This document shows, in pieces, positions 1 to 7,001 of a stretch of DNA of 64,000 nucleotides. This stretch comes from Flavobacterium pectinovorum (GTDB taxonomy: Bacteria > Bacteroidota > Bacteroidia > Flavobacteriales > Flavobacteriaceae), in the NCBI RefSeq assembly GCF_006438875.1, contig NZ_RCZH01000002.1:351177-415176 (forward strand). The letters are read 5' to 3'. Numbering within the stretch: the first letter of the stretch is position 1; every line of letters begins with the position of its first letter. The notes under the pieces were generated by a model. It did not search any database and was not told the DNA's origin. It worked only from the letters and a program-made list of their open reading frames with translations. Both the position numbers and the translations under genes were made by a program.

Positions 1-180
1 ATAAAAATTGCTGTTAAAAATCAATCTTCTGAATTTCTACAGGAAATAAAAGATCACTTCAGAGCCAAATTAAGAGTAACTCCAAAGATTGAATTTGCGT
101 CAAAAGAAACTTTAAATCCTTTAGTTTTTAATCCGATGAGTAGAAAACCAATTCGGTTTTTTGATTTTAGAGTTCAATAA
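1..180 (+). CDS. Phenylacetate-CoA ligase-like enzyme, C-terminal end (partial)
   Basis: Only the last 59 codons are inside the window; the frame is open from base 1 to the TAA at 178-180. The visible part (KIAVKNQSSEFLQEIKDHF then LRVTPKIEF and a final IRFFDFR) resembles the C-terminal subdomain of flavobacterial members of the PaaK family. These are adenylate-forming enzymes that join CoA or a related thiol to an acid. The conserved-looking PLVFNP / RKPIRFFDFR ending is the basis for the call. The catalytic AMP-binding part lies upstream of the window, so substrate and start cannot be judged. Confidence 0.6.
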   Translation: MKIAVKNQSSEFLQEIKDHFRAKLRVTPKIEFASKETLNPLVFNPMSRKPIRFFDFRVQ

Positions 181-200
181 AAAAGGTACAAAGTTACAAT

Positions 201-215
201 CCCGAAGCTTCGGGA
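201..215. repeat. CCCGA..TCGGGA palindrome, copy 1
   Basis: Perfect palindrome CCCGAAGCTTCGGGA. Related copies lie at 34610-34624, 37356-37370 and 38026-38042. It is too short to be a terminator by itself and no T-run follows. Confidence 0.6.
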
Positions 216-248
216 CAGAAGAACAAAGGTTCTTTTTCGTTTTTTACA

Positions 249-346
249 CAATCTTATCATTTCGGAACGAGAAATCACATAAAGTAGCTCTACAACAGTG
301 CGTTCTTCCCGCCTGCGATTTCTCGTTCCTCGAAATGACAAGATTG
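249..346. repeat. TCATTTCG-type long inverted repeat, copy A
   Basis: A pair of arms of about 30 nt, starting with CAATCTTATCATTTCGGAAC and ending with the near-exact reverse complement, encloses a loop of about 38 nt containing AGCTCTACAACAGTGCGTTC. The loop matches, in reverse orientation, the loop of copy C at 36494-36585. Both copies are followed about 20 nt later by the same 46-nt module (363-408 and 36608-36653). No ORF inside it looks real. The surrounding gap (181-606) holds nothing else coding. Short GAACCTTTG repeats occur at about 513-555. Confidence 0.8.
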
Positions 347-362
347 TGGTTACAATGCGAAA

Positions 363-408
363 GATGGATTAAAATCCATCCCTACAATATATTTTGTTCC
401 TTCGGAAC
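363..408. repeat. GATGGATT module next to the inverted repeat, copy 1
   Basis: Begins GATGGATTAAAATCCATCCC and ends TTCGGAAC. The second copy at 36608-36653 differs at only a few positions. It contains a small hairpin (GGATT..AATCC). Its constant position beside the inverted repeat suggests that the two travel together as one composite element. Confidence 0.7.
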
Positions 409-583
409 TCTTTTAAAATTTGGTTTTATCATAGAAATCGAAAAGACAATATTGTTTTTAAATTTATGAAAACCAACCATTTTCATTAAATGAACTTATA
501 TAACTTATATCGTGAAAACCTTTGAACCTTTGTCGCTCTGAACCTTTGAACCTCAATTTGGTACAAATTGAACTAAAAAGTTG

Positions 584-591
584 TAATTTTG
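584..591 (+). promoter_or_regulatory. -7 promoter box (TAATTTTG) for dusB
   Basis: Exact match to the Bacteroidota TAnnTTTG -7 element. Transcription would start near 595, giving a leader of about 12 nt before the ATG at 607. This supports the ATG at 607 over an upstream TTG at 589. A TTTG at 557-560 is a possible but widely spaced -33 element. Confidence 0.55.
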
Positions 592-606
592 CACAAAATA
601 TTGAAG

Positions 607-1599
607 ATGGTCAAGATTGGCAACATAGAATTACCCGAATTTCCTTTATTACTCGCACCGATGGAAGATGTGAGCGATCCGCCGTTTCGCAGATTATGCA
701 AAACGCATGGCGCTGATATGATGTATTCTGAATTTATTTCGTCGGAAGGATTGATTCGTGATGCTATCAAAAGCAGAATGAAGTTGGATATTTTTGATTA
801 CGAGCGTCCGGTTGGAATTCAAATTTTTGGTGGAGATGAAGAAGCAATGGCGCTTTCATCAAAAATTGTTTCTACTGTAAAACCCGATTTAGTGGATATT
901 AACTTTGGATGTCCGGTAAAAAAAGTGGTTTGTAAAGGTGCCGGAGCGGGAGTTTTGAAAGATGTCGATTTGATGGTACGTCTTACTAAAGCAGTTATCA
1001 GGAGTACTGATTTACCAGTTACTGTAAAAACACGTTTGGGTTGGGATGATAGCTCGATTAATATTGATGAAGTTGCTGAAAGACTTCAGGATATTGGAGT
1101 TCAAGCTCTAACGATTCACGCTAGAACCCGTGCCCAAATGTATAAAGGTCACGCCGATTGGTCGCATATAGCACGTGTAAAAAACAACCCTCGAATTACC
1201 ATGCCTATTTTTGGAAATGGCGATATCGACAGTCCTGAAAAAGCATTAAAATATAAAAATGAATACGGTATTGACGGAATCATGATTGGTCGTGCCGCAA
1301 TTGGTTATCCATGGATTTTTAACGAAATCAAGCATTATTTTAAAACGGGTGAACACTTACCTGCTCCAACGGTTGCTGATCGTGTAGAAGCCGCCAGAAA
1401 TCACCTTATGTGGTCTATGGAATGGAAAGGTGAACGTTTAGGAATTGTTGAAATGCGTCGTCATTATACCAATTATTTCAAAGGAATTCATTCGTTTAAA
1501 GAATACAAACAAAAACTGGTTACTACTGATGAACCGGAAAATTTGTTTGCCATTATGAAAGAAATTGAGCAAGTTTATGCTGGATATGAATTTGCTTAA
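607..1599 (+). CDS. dusB: tRNA-dihydrouridine synthase DusB
   Basis: FMN- and NADPH-dependent reductase that converts uridine to dihydrouridine in the D-loop of tRNAs, acting in the cytoplasm. The 330-residue product has the TIM-barrel hallmarks of the family. LLLAPMEDVSDPPFRR at the N-terminus is the FMN-binding start. DINFGCPVKKV carries the catalytic cysteine (C102). VKTRLGWD and LTIHARTRAQMYKG are the phosphate/tRNA-facing strands, and FGNGDI and IMIGRAAIGYPWIF lie near the end of the barrel. The ATG at 607 is preferred over a TTG at 589 because a promoter box overlaps the latter. The gene stands alone and is followed by a hairpin terminator. Confidence 0.93.
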   Translation: MVKIGNIELPEFPLLLAPMEDVSDPPFRRLCKTHGADMMYSEFISSEGLIRDAIKSRMKLDIFDYERPVGIQIFGGDEEAMALSSKIVSTVKPDLVDINFGCPVKKVVCKGAGAGVLKDVDLMVRLTKAVIRSTDLPVTVKTRLGWDDSSINIDEVAERLQDIGVQALTIHARTRAQMYKGHADWSHIARVKNNPRITMPIFGNGDIDSPEKALKYKNEYGIDGIMIGRAAIGYPWIFNEIKHYFKTGEHLPAPTVADRVEAARNHLMWSMEWKGERLGIVEMRRHYTNYFKGIHSFKEYKQKLVTTDEPENLFAIMKEIEQVYAGYEFA

Positions 1600-1607
1600 A
1601 AAACTTA

Positions 1608-1639
1608 ATCTTTGTCAAAGTTAAAACTTTGACAAAGAT
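1608..1639. repeat. CTTTGTCAAAG palindrome, copy 1
   Basis: Two 13-nt arms (ATCTTTGTCAAAG and its reverse complement) separated by 6 nt. Near-identical palindromes lie at 2287-2318 and 34545-34577. Here and at 2287 the palindrome is followed by TTACATAAAAAAAGA-type sequence and a terminator hairpin, so the composite is repeated on both sides of the yefM-yoeB cassette. Confidence 0.8.
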
Positions 1640-1648
1640 CTTTACATA

Positions 1649-1682
1649 AAAAAAGAGCTTCAAAAATTGAAGCTCTTTTTTT
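1649..1682. terminator. Bidirectional terminator between dusB and yoeB
   Basis: Hairpin AAGAGCTTCAA / TTGAAGCTCTT flanked by an A-run on the left and a T-run on the right. It can therefore end both the plus-strand dusB transcript and the minus-strand yefM-yoeB transcript. Confidence 0.8.
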
Positions 1683-1689
1683 ATCTCGA

Positions 1690-1965
1690 TTAATCATCAT
1701 AATGAAATCTACATTGCAAGATGACACATTTTTGGTCAATTCCTTTTGTTCCGGAAACTTTATAAACTAATCGGTGTTCAACATTAATTCTTCTGGACCA
1801 AAAGCTTTTTAAATCATGTCGTAAAGGTTCTGGTTTTCCAATTCCTTTAAATGGATTCTCTCTGATCGATTTAATTAATTCTTTTATTTTTATTGCAGTA
1901 TCTGTGTCATTTTCGATCCAATATTCAAATTCTTCCCAGCCATTTTTTGTAAAACAAATATCCAT
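1690..1965 (-). CDS. yoeB: YoeB-family mRNA interferase toxin
   Basis: Toxin of a type II toxin-antitoxin pair. YoeB toxins bind the ribosomal A site and cut mRNA under translation. The 91-residue length fits the RelE/YoeB fold. The catalytic residues known from E. coli YoeB are visible: E46 in GKPEPL, R65 in NVEHRLVY, and the C-terminal RFHY with H88-Y89. It lies two bases downstream of its antitoxin gene and is co-transcribed with it. The cassette is bracketed by two palindrome-plus-terminator repeats (1608-1682 and 2287-2360), which suggests acquisition as a unit. All key residues are present, so the toxin is probably active. Confidence 0.92.
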   Translation of the reverse strand: MDICFTKNGWEEFEYWIENDTDTAIKIKELIKSIRENPFKGIGKPEPLRHDLKSFWSRRINVEHRLVYKVSGTKGIDQKCVILQCRFHYDD

Positions 1966-1967
1966 AC

Positions 1968-2225
1968 TTACAGTTCATCTAAATTATAGTTCGTAAGTTT
2001 TCCCTTTTCCATTTGTTCTATAGATTCTGCAAGTCTTTTTCTATTTGCTTTAGTTGATAATAAATGTTGTGTTTCTAAAATAGAATTATATTCCTTCATC
2101 GAAATTATTACAACTGCATCATCTTCTGTATTTCTCGGAACTACAATAACTTCTGATGACTCAGCTACTTCATCAAAGTAATTTTTAATGTTTTTTCTCA
2201 GAGTTGATATGGTTACTGCTTTCAT
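1968..2225 (-). CDS. yefM: YefM/Phd-family antitoxin
   Basis: Antitoxin partner of the adjacent YoeB, and normally also the DNA-binding repressor of the operon. The 85-residue product has the Phd/YefM N-terminal fold ([20 protein letters not shown], then [23 protein letters not shown] in two parts). The tail is more variable (LTNYNLDEL) and would wrap the toxin. It is the first gene of the pair. Just upstream are two tandem -7 boxes (2261-2276) and a pair of GTAC-centred palindromes (2240-2258) resembling the known YefM operator, which implies autoregulation. Confidence 0.92.
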   Translation of the reverse strand: MKAVTISTLRKNIKNYFDEVAESSEVIVVPRNTEDDAVVIISMKEYNSILETQHLLSTKANRKRLAESIEQMEKGKLTNYNLDEL

Positions 2226-2239
2226 ATAATTAAAAAATT

Positions 2240-2258
2240 ACGTACGTTTATTTGTACA
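2240..2258. promoter_or_regulatory. Candidate YefM operator
   Basis: Two GTAC-centred palindromes, ACGTACGT (2240-2247) and TGTACA (2253-2258), with centres 12 bp apart. They lie between the -7 boxes and the yefM start codon. The E. coli YefM operator is known to use two palindromes with TGTACA cores at the same 12-bp centre spacing. Binding here is inferred. Confidence 0.55.
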
Positions 2259-2260
2259 TT

Positions 2261-2276
2261 CAAAGGTACAAAAATA
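2261..2276 (-). promoter_or_regulatory. Tandem -7 boxes for yefM-yoeB
   Basis: Read on the minus strand, TATTTTTG (2276-2269) is followed at once by TACCTTTG (2268-2261); both match TAnnTTTG. The nearer box predicts a start near 2257 and a leader of about 30 nt. Confidence 0.55.
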
Positions 2277-2286
2277 TTAGATATTT

Positions 2287-2318
2287 ATCTTGTCAAAGTT
2301 TAAAACTTTGACAAAGAT
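2287..2318. repeat. CTTTGTCAAAG palindrome, copy 2
   Basis: Same family as 1608-1639, in the same orientation and followed by the same CTACATAAAAAAAGACCTTC context leading into a hairpin. Together the two composites form direct repeats on either side of the toxin-antitoxin genes. Confidence 0.8.
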
Positions 2319-2330
2319 TTCTACATAAAA

Positions 2331-2358
2331 AAAGACCTTCAAATTTGAAGGTCTTTTC
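2331..2358. terminator. Hairpin terminator beside the amidase gene
   Basis: AAAGACCTTCAAATTTGAAGGTCTTTT forms a near-perfect stem with A- and T-runs. It lies 15 nt beyond the stop codon of the minus-strand amidase gene and upstream of the yefM promoter, so it would insulate the toxin-antitoxin cassette from amidase transcription. Confidence 0.8.
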
Positions 2359-2372
2359 TATTATAATAAATT

Positions 2373-2972
2373 TTATTTTACAGCTTCCAATATCTTATCC
2401 GCAATTTCGGCTTGTCCTTTTTCGCTGATAATATAAGTTCTGTCGTTTATATTAGACAGATATCCAATTTCTAAAGTCATTGCTGGGCAATTCGAATTTT
2501 TCAGAATATAGAAAGAAGCTTTTGTAACTTCTCCTTTTGAAAAATAATTACCTGCTACTTTGTCAATTACAATTTCAGCATTTGCTTTGGATTCGTCGCA
2601 ATATTTTGGATTTGCAGAAACATAAGCTTCTACTCCATTTCTGCTAAAATTCTCCGAAGAATTAACATGTAACGAAATTACAAAACTCGGATTAAGATTA
2701 TTAATAATTGAAATCCTTTCACTTAATTCCATTTCATGATCTCCTTCACGAAGTAAAACAATTTCAAGATTTTCGCTTTTATTCTGACTTTTGATCCTTT
2801 TAGCAATGTTCTCTACAATCGTTTTCTCCTGCAAATCATTTAATGTTGCTCCCAAATCATTTCCTCCATGTCCTGCATCAATTACGATAATCTTTTTGTC
2901 TAAAGGTTTAAAAGCATAAAGTCCAAATAATGCTGTAATCAAAACTAACGAAATTCTAATATTTGTTTTCAT
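2373..2972 (-). CDS. N-acetylmuramoyl-L-alanine amidase (Amidase_3), exported
   Basis: Zinc amidase predicted to cleave the bond between MurNAc and the stem peptide of peptidoglycan in the periplasm. The 199-residue product has a short N-terminal signal-type segment (ISLVLITALFGLYAF) and then almost only the catalytic domain. The zinc and catalytic motifs are IDAGHGG (first His), a Glu in EKTIVENIAKRI, SLHVNSS (second His), and TLEIGYLSN (catalytic Glu). The ATG at 2972 is chosen because it gives the signal segment; a longer frame would run into the neighbouring MATE gene. There is no SPOR or AMIN domain, so it is a minimal enzyme. Confidence 0.85.
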   Translation of the reverse strand: MKTNIRISLVLITALFGLYAFKPLDKKIIVIDAGHGGNDLGATLNDLQEKTIVENIAKRIKSQNKSENLEIVLLREGDHEMELSERISIINNLNPSFVISLHVNSSENFSRNGVEAYVSANPKYCDESKANAEIVIDKVAGNYFSKGEVTKASFYILKNSNCPAMTLEIGYLSNINDRTYIISEKGQAEIADKILEAVK

Positions 2973-3040
2973 CTGTAAATTTGATTTATGGTTACCCATT
3001 CCAACGAATCTGTTTAAGAAATATTGTACAAAACCAAAAT

Positions 3041-4468
3041 CTACACCTGAATACGTTTCCATTTTCCTCTTTTGTAAAAGAAAATACCCGCAAGAGTTAT
3101 AGCGGTTTCTGCAACCGGAATTGCAATGAAAACACCAGTTGGTCCCATATTAAAATGTTTGGCTAATACATACGCTAACGGAATTTGGAACAACCAAAAC
3201 CCAAAGAAATTAATTCCCGTCGGCGTCCAGGTATCTCCTGCTCCATTGAATGCATTTATCAAAACCATTCCGATTCCGTAGAATATAAATCCGATGCTCA
3301 TGATTTGCAAAGCTTCGACCGCAATGGTTTTTACCATTTCGTCGTTTGTAAAAAACGAAATTATATATTGACCAAAACACAATGTGATTACCATAATGGT
3401 TGCCATAAAAATGACATTGTATTTAGCCGTTGTATAAACTGATTTTTCGGCACGATCAATTTGTTTTGCTCCTAGATTTTGTCCAACCAAAGTTGCTGCG
3501 GCATTACTTAATCCCCAAGCCGGAAGTATGAAAAACATCATAATTCTCAAAGCCGTTTGATAACCAGCTGAACCATGATCTCCACCGGTTGTAGCAACCA
3601 ATTGTGCCAGAAAAATCCAACTGCAAGACGCGATTACAAACTGTAAAATTCCAGGAGCTGCAATTTTTACCAATGCTTTTATCTGTCTAAAATCTGGAAT
3701 AAAATAAGAGATCTTAATTTTTAAAATTCCGTTTCCGGAAAACAAATGATAGACTTGATATAGTACTCCAATACTTCTTCCTAAGGTAGTTGCCAAAGCT
3801 GCACCAATTAATCCGAAAGCCGGAATTGGTCCAAAACCGTTAATCAATATCGGACATAAAATAATGTTGCAGATATTCGCCAACCACAAACTTTTCATTG
3901 CTATGGCCGCATTTCCTGCTCCACGAAATATTCCGTTGACTAAAAATAGAAGCATAATACACAAACTTGAACCAATCATAATTTGGGTAAATCTGTACCC
4001 ATGTTCTGCAGCATCAGCCGATGCTCCCATAAACAGCAGAATATCTTTGGCATAAATAACTCCTAAAACGCTCATTATACTATTGATAACAAAAGCTACG
4101 ATAATAGCCTGCATTCCAGCTTTCGCGGCAGCGACAGGATCTTTTTCTCCAATTCGTCTTGCTACAACTGCTGTTGCCGCCATACTCATCCCAATTGCTA
4201 ACGAATATATAATTGCAAGTACAGACTCGGTTAAACCAACGGTTTGAATTGCAAAACTACTGTGTTCAAGATGTCCCACAAAATATAAATCGACTAAGGC
4301 AAATACGGATTCCATCATCATTTCTAAAACCATAGGAATGGCCAATAGAATAACTGCTTTTTTGATACTTCCTATTGTGTAATCAAAAGATTCATCCCCT
4401 TTGATTGCTTGTTTTAATGTGGTAAAAATTTTAGAAAATAGACTTTTCTTTATGGTAGTTTCTGTCAT
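3041..4468 (-). CDS. MATE-family multidrug/cation antiporter
   Basis: Inner-membrane exporter of the MATE family (475 residues), expected to move organic cations or drugs outward in exchange for Na+ or H+. About twelve hydrophobic segments are visible in two related halves. The first half starts with a conserved AIPMVLEMMMESVFALVD segment and the second contains ALRIMMFFILPAWGLSNAAA followed by GQNLGA, both typical of MATE proteins. It lies 68 bp upstream of the amidase gene on the same strand and may be co-transcribed with it. The substrate cannot be inferred. Confidence 0.9.
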   Translation of the reverse strand: MTETTIKKSLFSKIFTTLKQAIKGDESFDYTIGSIKKAVILLAIPMVLEMMMESVFALVDLYFVGHLEHSSFAIQTVGLTESVLAIIYSLAIGMSMAATAVVARRIGEKDPVAAAKAGMQAIIVAFVINSIMSVLGVIYAKDILLFMGASADAAEHGYRFTQIMIGSSLCIMLLFLVNGIFRGAGNAAIAMKSLWLANICNIILCPILINGFGPIPAFGLIGAALATTLGRSIGVLYQVYHLFSGNGILKIKISYFIPDFRQIKALVKIAAPGILQFVIASCSWIFLAQLVATTGGDHGSAGYQTALRIMMFFILPAWGLSNAAATLVGQNLGAKQIDRAEKSVYTTAKYNVIFMATIMVITLCFGQYIISFFTNDEMVKTIAVEALQIMSIGFIFYGIGMVLINAFNGAGDTWTPTGINFFGFWLFQIPLAYVLAKHFNMGPTGVFIAIPVAETAITLAGIFFYKRGKWKRIQV

Positions 4469-4639
4469 GATATGTTAGGATAAATGATAATACTGATCCA
4501 GATTTAATAATCTGAACTCATGAAAATAAACGTAAGTATCCTAATTATTTGAAAAAATAAAATAGGATTAGGCAGAAACAATCATACTCTGTAGTTTTTT
4601 GAGATGATAAATATAAGTATTATTTTTTTAGTAGAAATA

Positions 4640-5839
4640 CTAATCTAACAGCTTTTTGCTTACCCGGCTACTGGCAATTAATGATGCGACGAAACCAAGT
4701 GAAACAATAGTTCCCATAACAATAAGAACATTTTCTACGGTAAAAACTACCGGATAAGCCAAAGTTGGCGTAAGCATAATCATCTCAAATTTCTGTTGCA
4801 GCACTACGAGAATGATTCCTAAAAGAAGTCCAATTAAGCCGCCAAAAACACTTAATAACGTTCCTTGAAGTAAAAATATTTTTCTCAAATGATTGATTTC
4901 AGTTCCCAGATTAAAAAGGGTTTTTAGGTTTCCTTTTTTCTCTAAAATCATCATTATTAAAGCACCAATCAAATTAAAAAGCGCTACGATAATTACTAAA
5001 GTAAAAATCAGATAAACGGCAATGTTTTCGGTATTGAGCATTTTATACAAAGACTCGTTAAGCTGTGCTCTGTTTTTAATTGTGATTTTATTTTGAAAGA
5101 TTGCCTTAAGTTTTGCATCAATAGCATTTTCGTCTGCATTATCTTTCAAATTAAATTCCACTCCGGAAATCTGATTAGGTTTGTACATCAATAATTCCTG
5201 AGCTAAACCCAAATCGGCAAAAACATATTTCGAATCCAAATCTTCACTGATAGAATAAACCCCAACTGGCAGAACATCTGTTTTATTGAATGCTTCTTCG
5301 GGATTTTCAATAGTTCCTTTTCCTGGTTTAGGAGCAAATATTTGCAGCGGATTTTCGAAATCAAGAATTCCCAAAGAAAAATCACGAGAAATTCCATAGC
5401 CAATTACGACTTGATACGTATCCGGTTTTAGCCATTGCCCGTTAAAAAGTTTTTTCCTGATATCATTGACAACAGGATAATTACGGTCAACACCTTTTAG
5501 ATAAGTTACTTTTTGTTTGTCTTTGAATAAAAACAAAACACGTTCCTCAATAATTTTAGTGTATGAAATAATACCGTCAATTTTCTTTATCTGACTTTCC
5601 TGATCTGGCGTAATCAAAAAAGATTTACCTAAAGTACTGGTGATTTTTAAATCCGGATCTATTTCATTGGTGAACGAAAGACTGAATACTTTTAGTCCGC
5701 TAAAAACGGACAAAACCACAAACAAAGCCATTGTGCCAACAATAATTCCCATGCTGGCAATGCGATTAATAATATTTATAGCATTGTTTTTACTTCTGCT
5801 AAAAATATAACGTTTGGCTATGTAAAGGGGGAAATTCAA
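4640..5839 (-). CDS. FtsX/LolC-like ABC transporter permease
   Basis: Inner-membrane permease of the MacB/LolC type, 399 residues. The N-terminus (FPLYIAKRYIFSRSKNNAIN, then one TM with VGTMALFVVLSVFSGL) matches lipoprotein-releasing LolC/LolE proteins. A periplasmic domain of about 220 residues follows. The C-terminal FtsX domain has three TMs (near LIFTLVIIVALFNLIGAL, GTLLSVFGGLIGLLLGIILV and IVMGTIVSLGFVASLIASS). A role in moving lipoproteins to the outer membrane is likely but inferred. No ATPase gene is adjacent. It follows rbfA after one base and should share its promoter. Confidence 0.8.
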   Translation of the reverse strand: MNFPLYIAKRYIFSRSKNNAINIINRIASMGIIVGTMALFVVLSVFSGLKVFSLSFTNEIDPDLKITSTLGKSFLITPDQESQIKKIDGIISYTKIIEERVLFLFKDKQKVTYLKGVDRNYPVVNDIRKKLFNGQWLKPDTYQVVIGYGISRDFSLGILDFENPLQIFAPKPGKGTIENPEEAFNKTDVLPVGVYSISEDLDSKYVFADLGLAQELLMYKPNQISGVEFNLKDNADENAIDAKLKAIFQNKITIKNRAQLNESLYKMLNTENIAVYLIFTLVIIVALFNLIGALIMMILEKKGNLKTLFNLGTEINHLRKIFLLQGTLLSVFGGLIGLLLGIILVVLQQKFEMIMLTPTLAYPVVFTVENVLIVMGTIVSLGFVASLIASSRVSKKLLD

Positions 5840-5840
5840 T

Positions 5841-6233
5841 TTATAATTTTCTTCTTTTATCTAAAAGATCACGATTCTCGATTGGGTTTTCTCTGTTTGA
5901 TAAAGCATTGTCGATTTTTTCGATATAATCTAAAGAATCATCGATAAAAAATACCAGGTTTGGGACACGACGCAATTGCAAACGTACACGTTGAGATAAA
6001 TCGTGTTTGATTAATGTAGAGTTTGATTTTATTCCTTCTAAGGTTTCTTTTGCTTTTTCCTGAGGAAAAATGCTTAAATAAACTGTTGCCACAGATAAAT
6101 CTGAAGTAACACTAACTTTGGATACCGAAATTACCAAATTATTAATTCCGTTTTTTCGCACTTCACCTTGCAAAATATCAACCAAATCTTTTTGGATGAC
6201 ACCGCCTATTTTTTTCTGTCTATTTGTTTCCAT
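5841..6233 (-). CDS. rbfA: Ribosome-binding factor A
   Basis: Small KH-like protein that binds the 30S subunit and helps 16S rRNA maturation, especially in the cold. The 130-residue product has the family pattern: the N-terminal RQKKIGGVIQKDLVDILQ helix, the central VSVTSDLSVATVYLSIFP strands, and the conserved LRRVPNLVFFIDDSLDYIEKI-type segment near the C-terminus. The first codon lies just 4 nt after a -7 box (6238-6245), so the mRNA may be leaderless. Confidence 0.93.
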   Translation of the reverse strand: METNRQKKIGGVIQKDLVDILQGEVRKNGINNLVISVSKVSVTSDLSVATVYLSIFPQEKAKETLEGIKSNSTLIKHDLSQRVRLQLRRVPNLVFFIDDSLDYIEKIDNALSNRENPIENRDLLDKRRKL

Positions 6234-6237
6234 AATG

Positions 6238-6245
6238 CAAAAATA
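6238..6245 (-). promoter_or_regulatory. -7 promoter box (TATTTTTG) for rbfA
   Basis: On the minus strand TATTTTTG is followed by CATT and then the rbfA ATG. With the usual -7 spacing, transcription would begin at the A of the start codon. Apart from this box the gap 6234-6463 shows no convincing gene. Confidence 0.55.
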
Positions 6246-6463
6246 CTATTTTTAAATTTCAATCAATACAATTTCAAATGAACAATAGAATCATTTTTGC
6301 GTTTCAGGCAACTTTTGCTCCATTTTAAGTGCTTTTTCTAATAAATATCCAACAACCCAGATCACTACTCTACCATTTCTTCTTGATTTAATGGGTGATA
6401 AAAGTCATGTTTTTCATGCCGTTTATTCTCCATATTTGATAAACATTTAACAACACATTTATT

Positions 6464-6883
6464 ATGAAAAAGAGAGAACCAATCAGTCACATTATGACTA
6501 AAAGCGTCATTACAGCAAACGAAAATGATGGTCTTAGAAAAGTAGTAGAAAAGTTAAAACAAAATACGATTCGTCACATTCCTATCGTTAAAGGCAAAGA
6601 AGTTGTTGGTATTATTAGTCGTACGGACATAAACCGATTAACTTTTGGAGCTTTATTTGAAGGTCAGGAAGGTGCTGACGAAGCCATCCTGGAAATGCTA
6701 ACTATTTCTCAGGTTATGACTTCAAAACCTAAAACAGTTTCATCTGATACTATCATAAGAGATTTAGCCGAAATTTTTGTGAAAGAAGAATTCCATGCTT
6801 TGCCTGTAGTAGATAATGGTGAACTAAAAGGTATTGTTACAACTACGGATGTTGTAAAATACTTTTTAGAACAATATGATTAA
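6464..6883 (+). CDS. CBS-domain protein
   Basis: Cytoplasmic protein of 139 residues made of two CBS domains and nothing else. The first spans about residues 8-60 (SHIMTKSVITANENDGL ... IPIVKGKEVVGIISRTDI) and the second about 80-137 (VMTSKPKTVSSDTIIRDL ... LPVVDNGELKGIVTTTDVV). Such pairs form a Bateman module that binds adenine nucleotides and usually acts as an energy sensor. The partner protein is not evident. It is a single-gene unit ending at the shared terminator 6968-7001. Confidence 0.88.
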   Translation: MKKREPISHIMTKSVITANENDGLRKVVEKLKQNTIRHIPIVKGKEVVGIISRTDINRLTFGALFEGQEGADEAILEMLTISQVMTSKPKTVSSDTIIRDLAEIFVKEEFHALPVVDNGELKGIVTTTDVVKYFLEQYD

Positions 6884-6967
6884 TGACAATCAGGAGTTGA
6901 AAGTCTATAATTGTACCGTTAGGCATATTTCAACTCTTGATTCTCATGATAAATAAAGTTTAATTAT

Positions 6968-7001
6968 AAAAAAAGGGAGCTAATCAGCTCCCTTTTTTTA
7001 T
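6968..7001. terminator. Bidirectional terminator
   Basis: Stem AAAGGGAGCT / AGCTCCCTTT around a short loop, with A- and T-runs on either side. It serves the convergent CBS-domain gene and the minus-strand EnvC-like operon. Confidence 0.85.

Noticed and set aside
161..469. Open frame across the first inverted repeat
   Set aside because: It is translated through the repeat arms and loop, lacks any family-like segment, and starts inside the partial ligase gene.
589..607. TTG start for dusB six codons upstream
   Set aside because: The -7 promoter box overlaps this TTG, and the ATG at 607 begins at the conserved first strand.
2973..3062. Longer N-terminus for the amidase
   Set aside because: It would run into the MATE gene and hide the signal segment; the ATG at 2972 is better.
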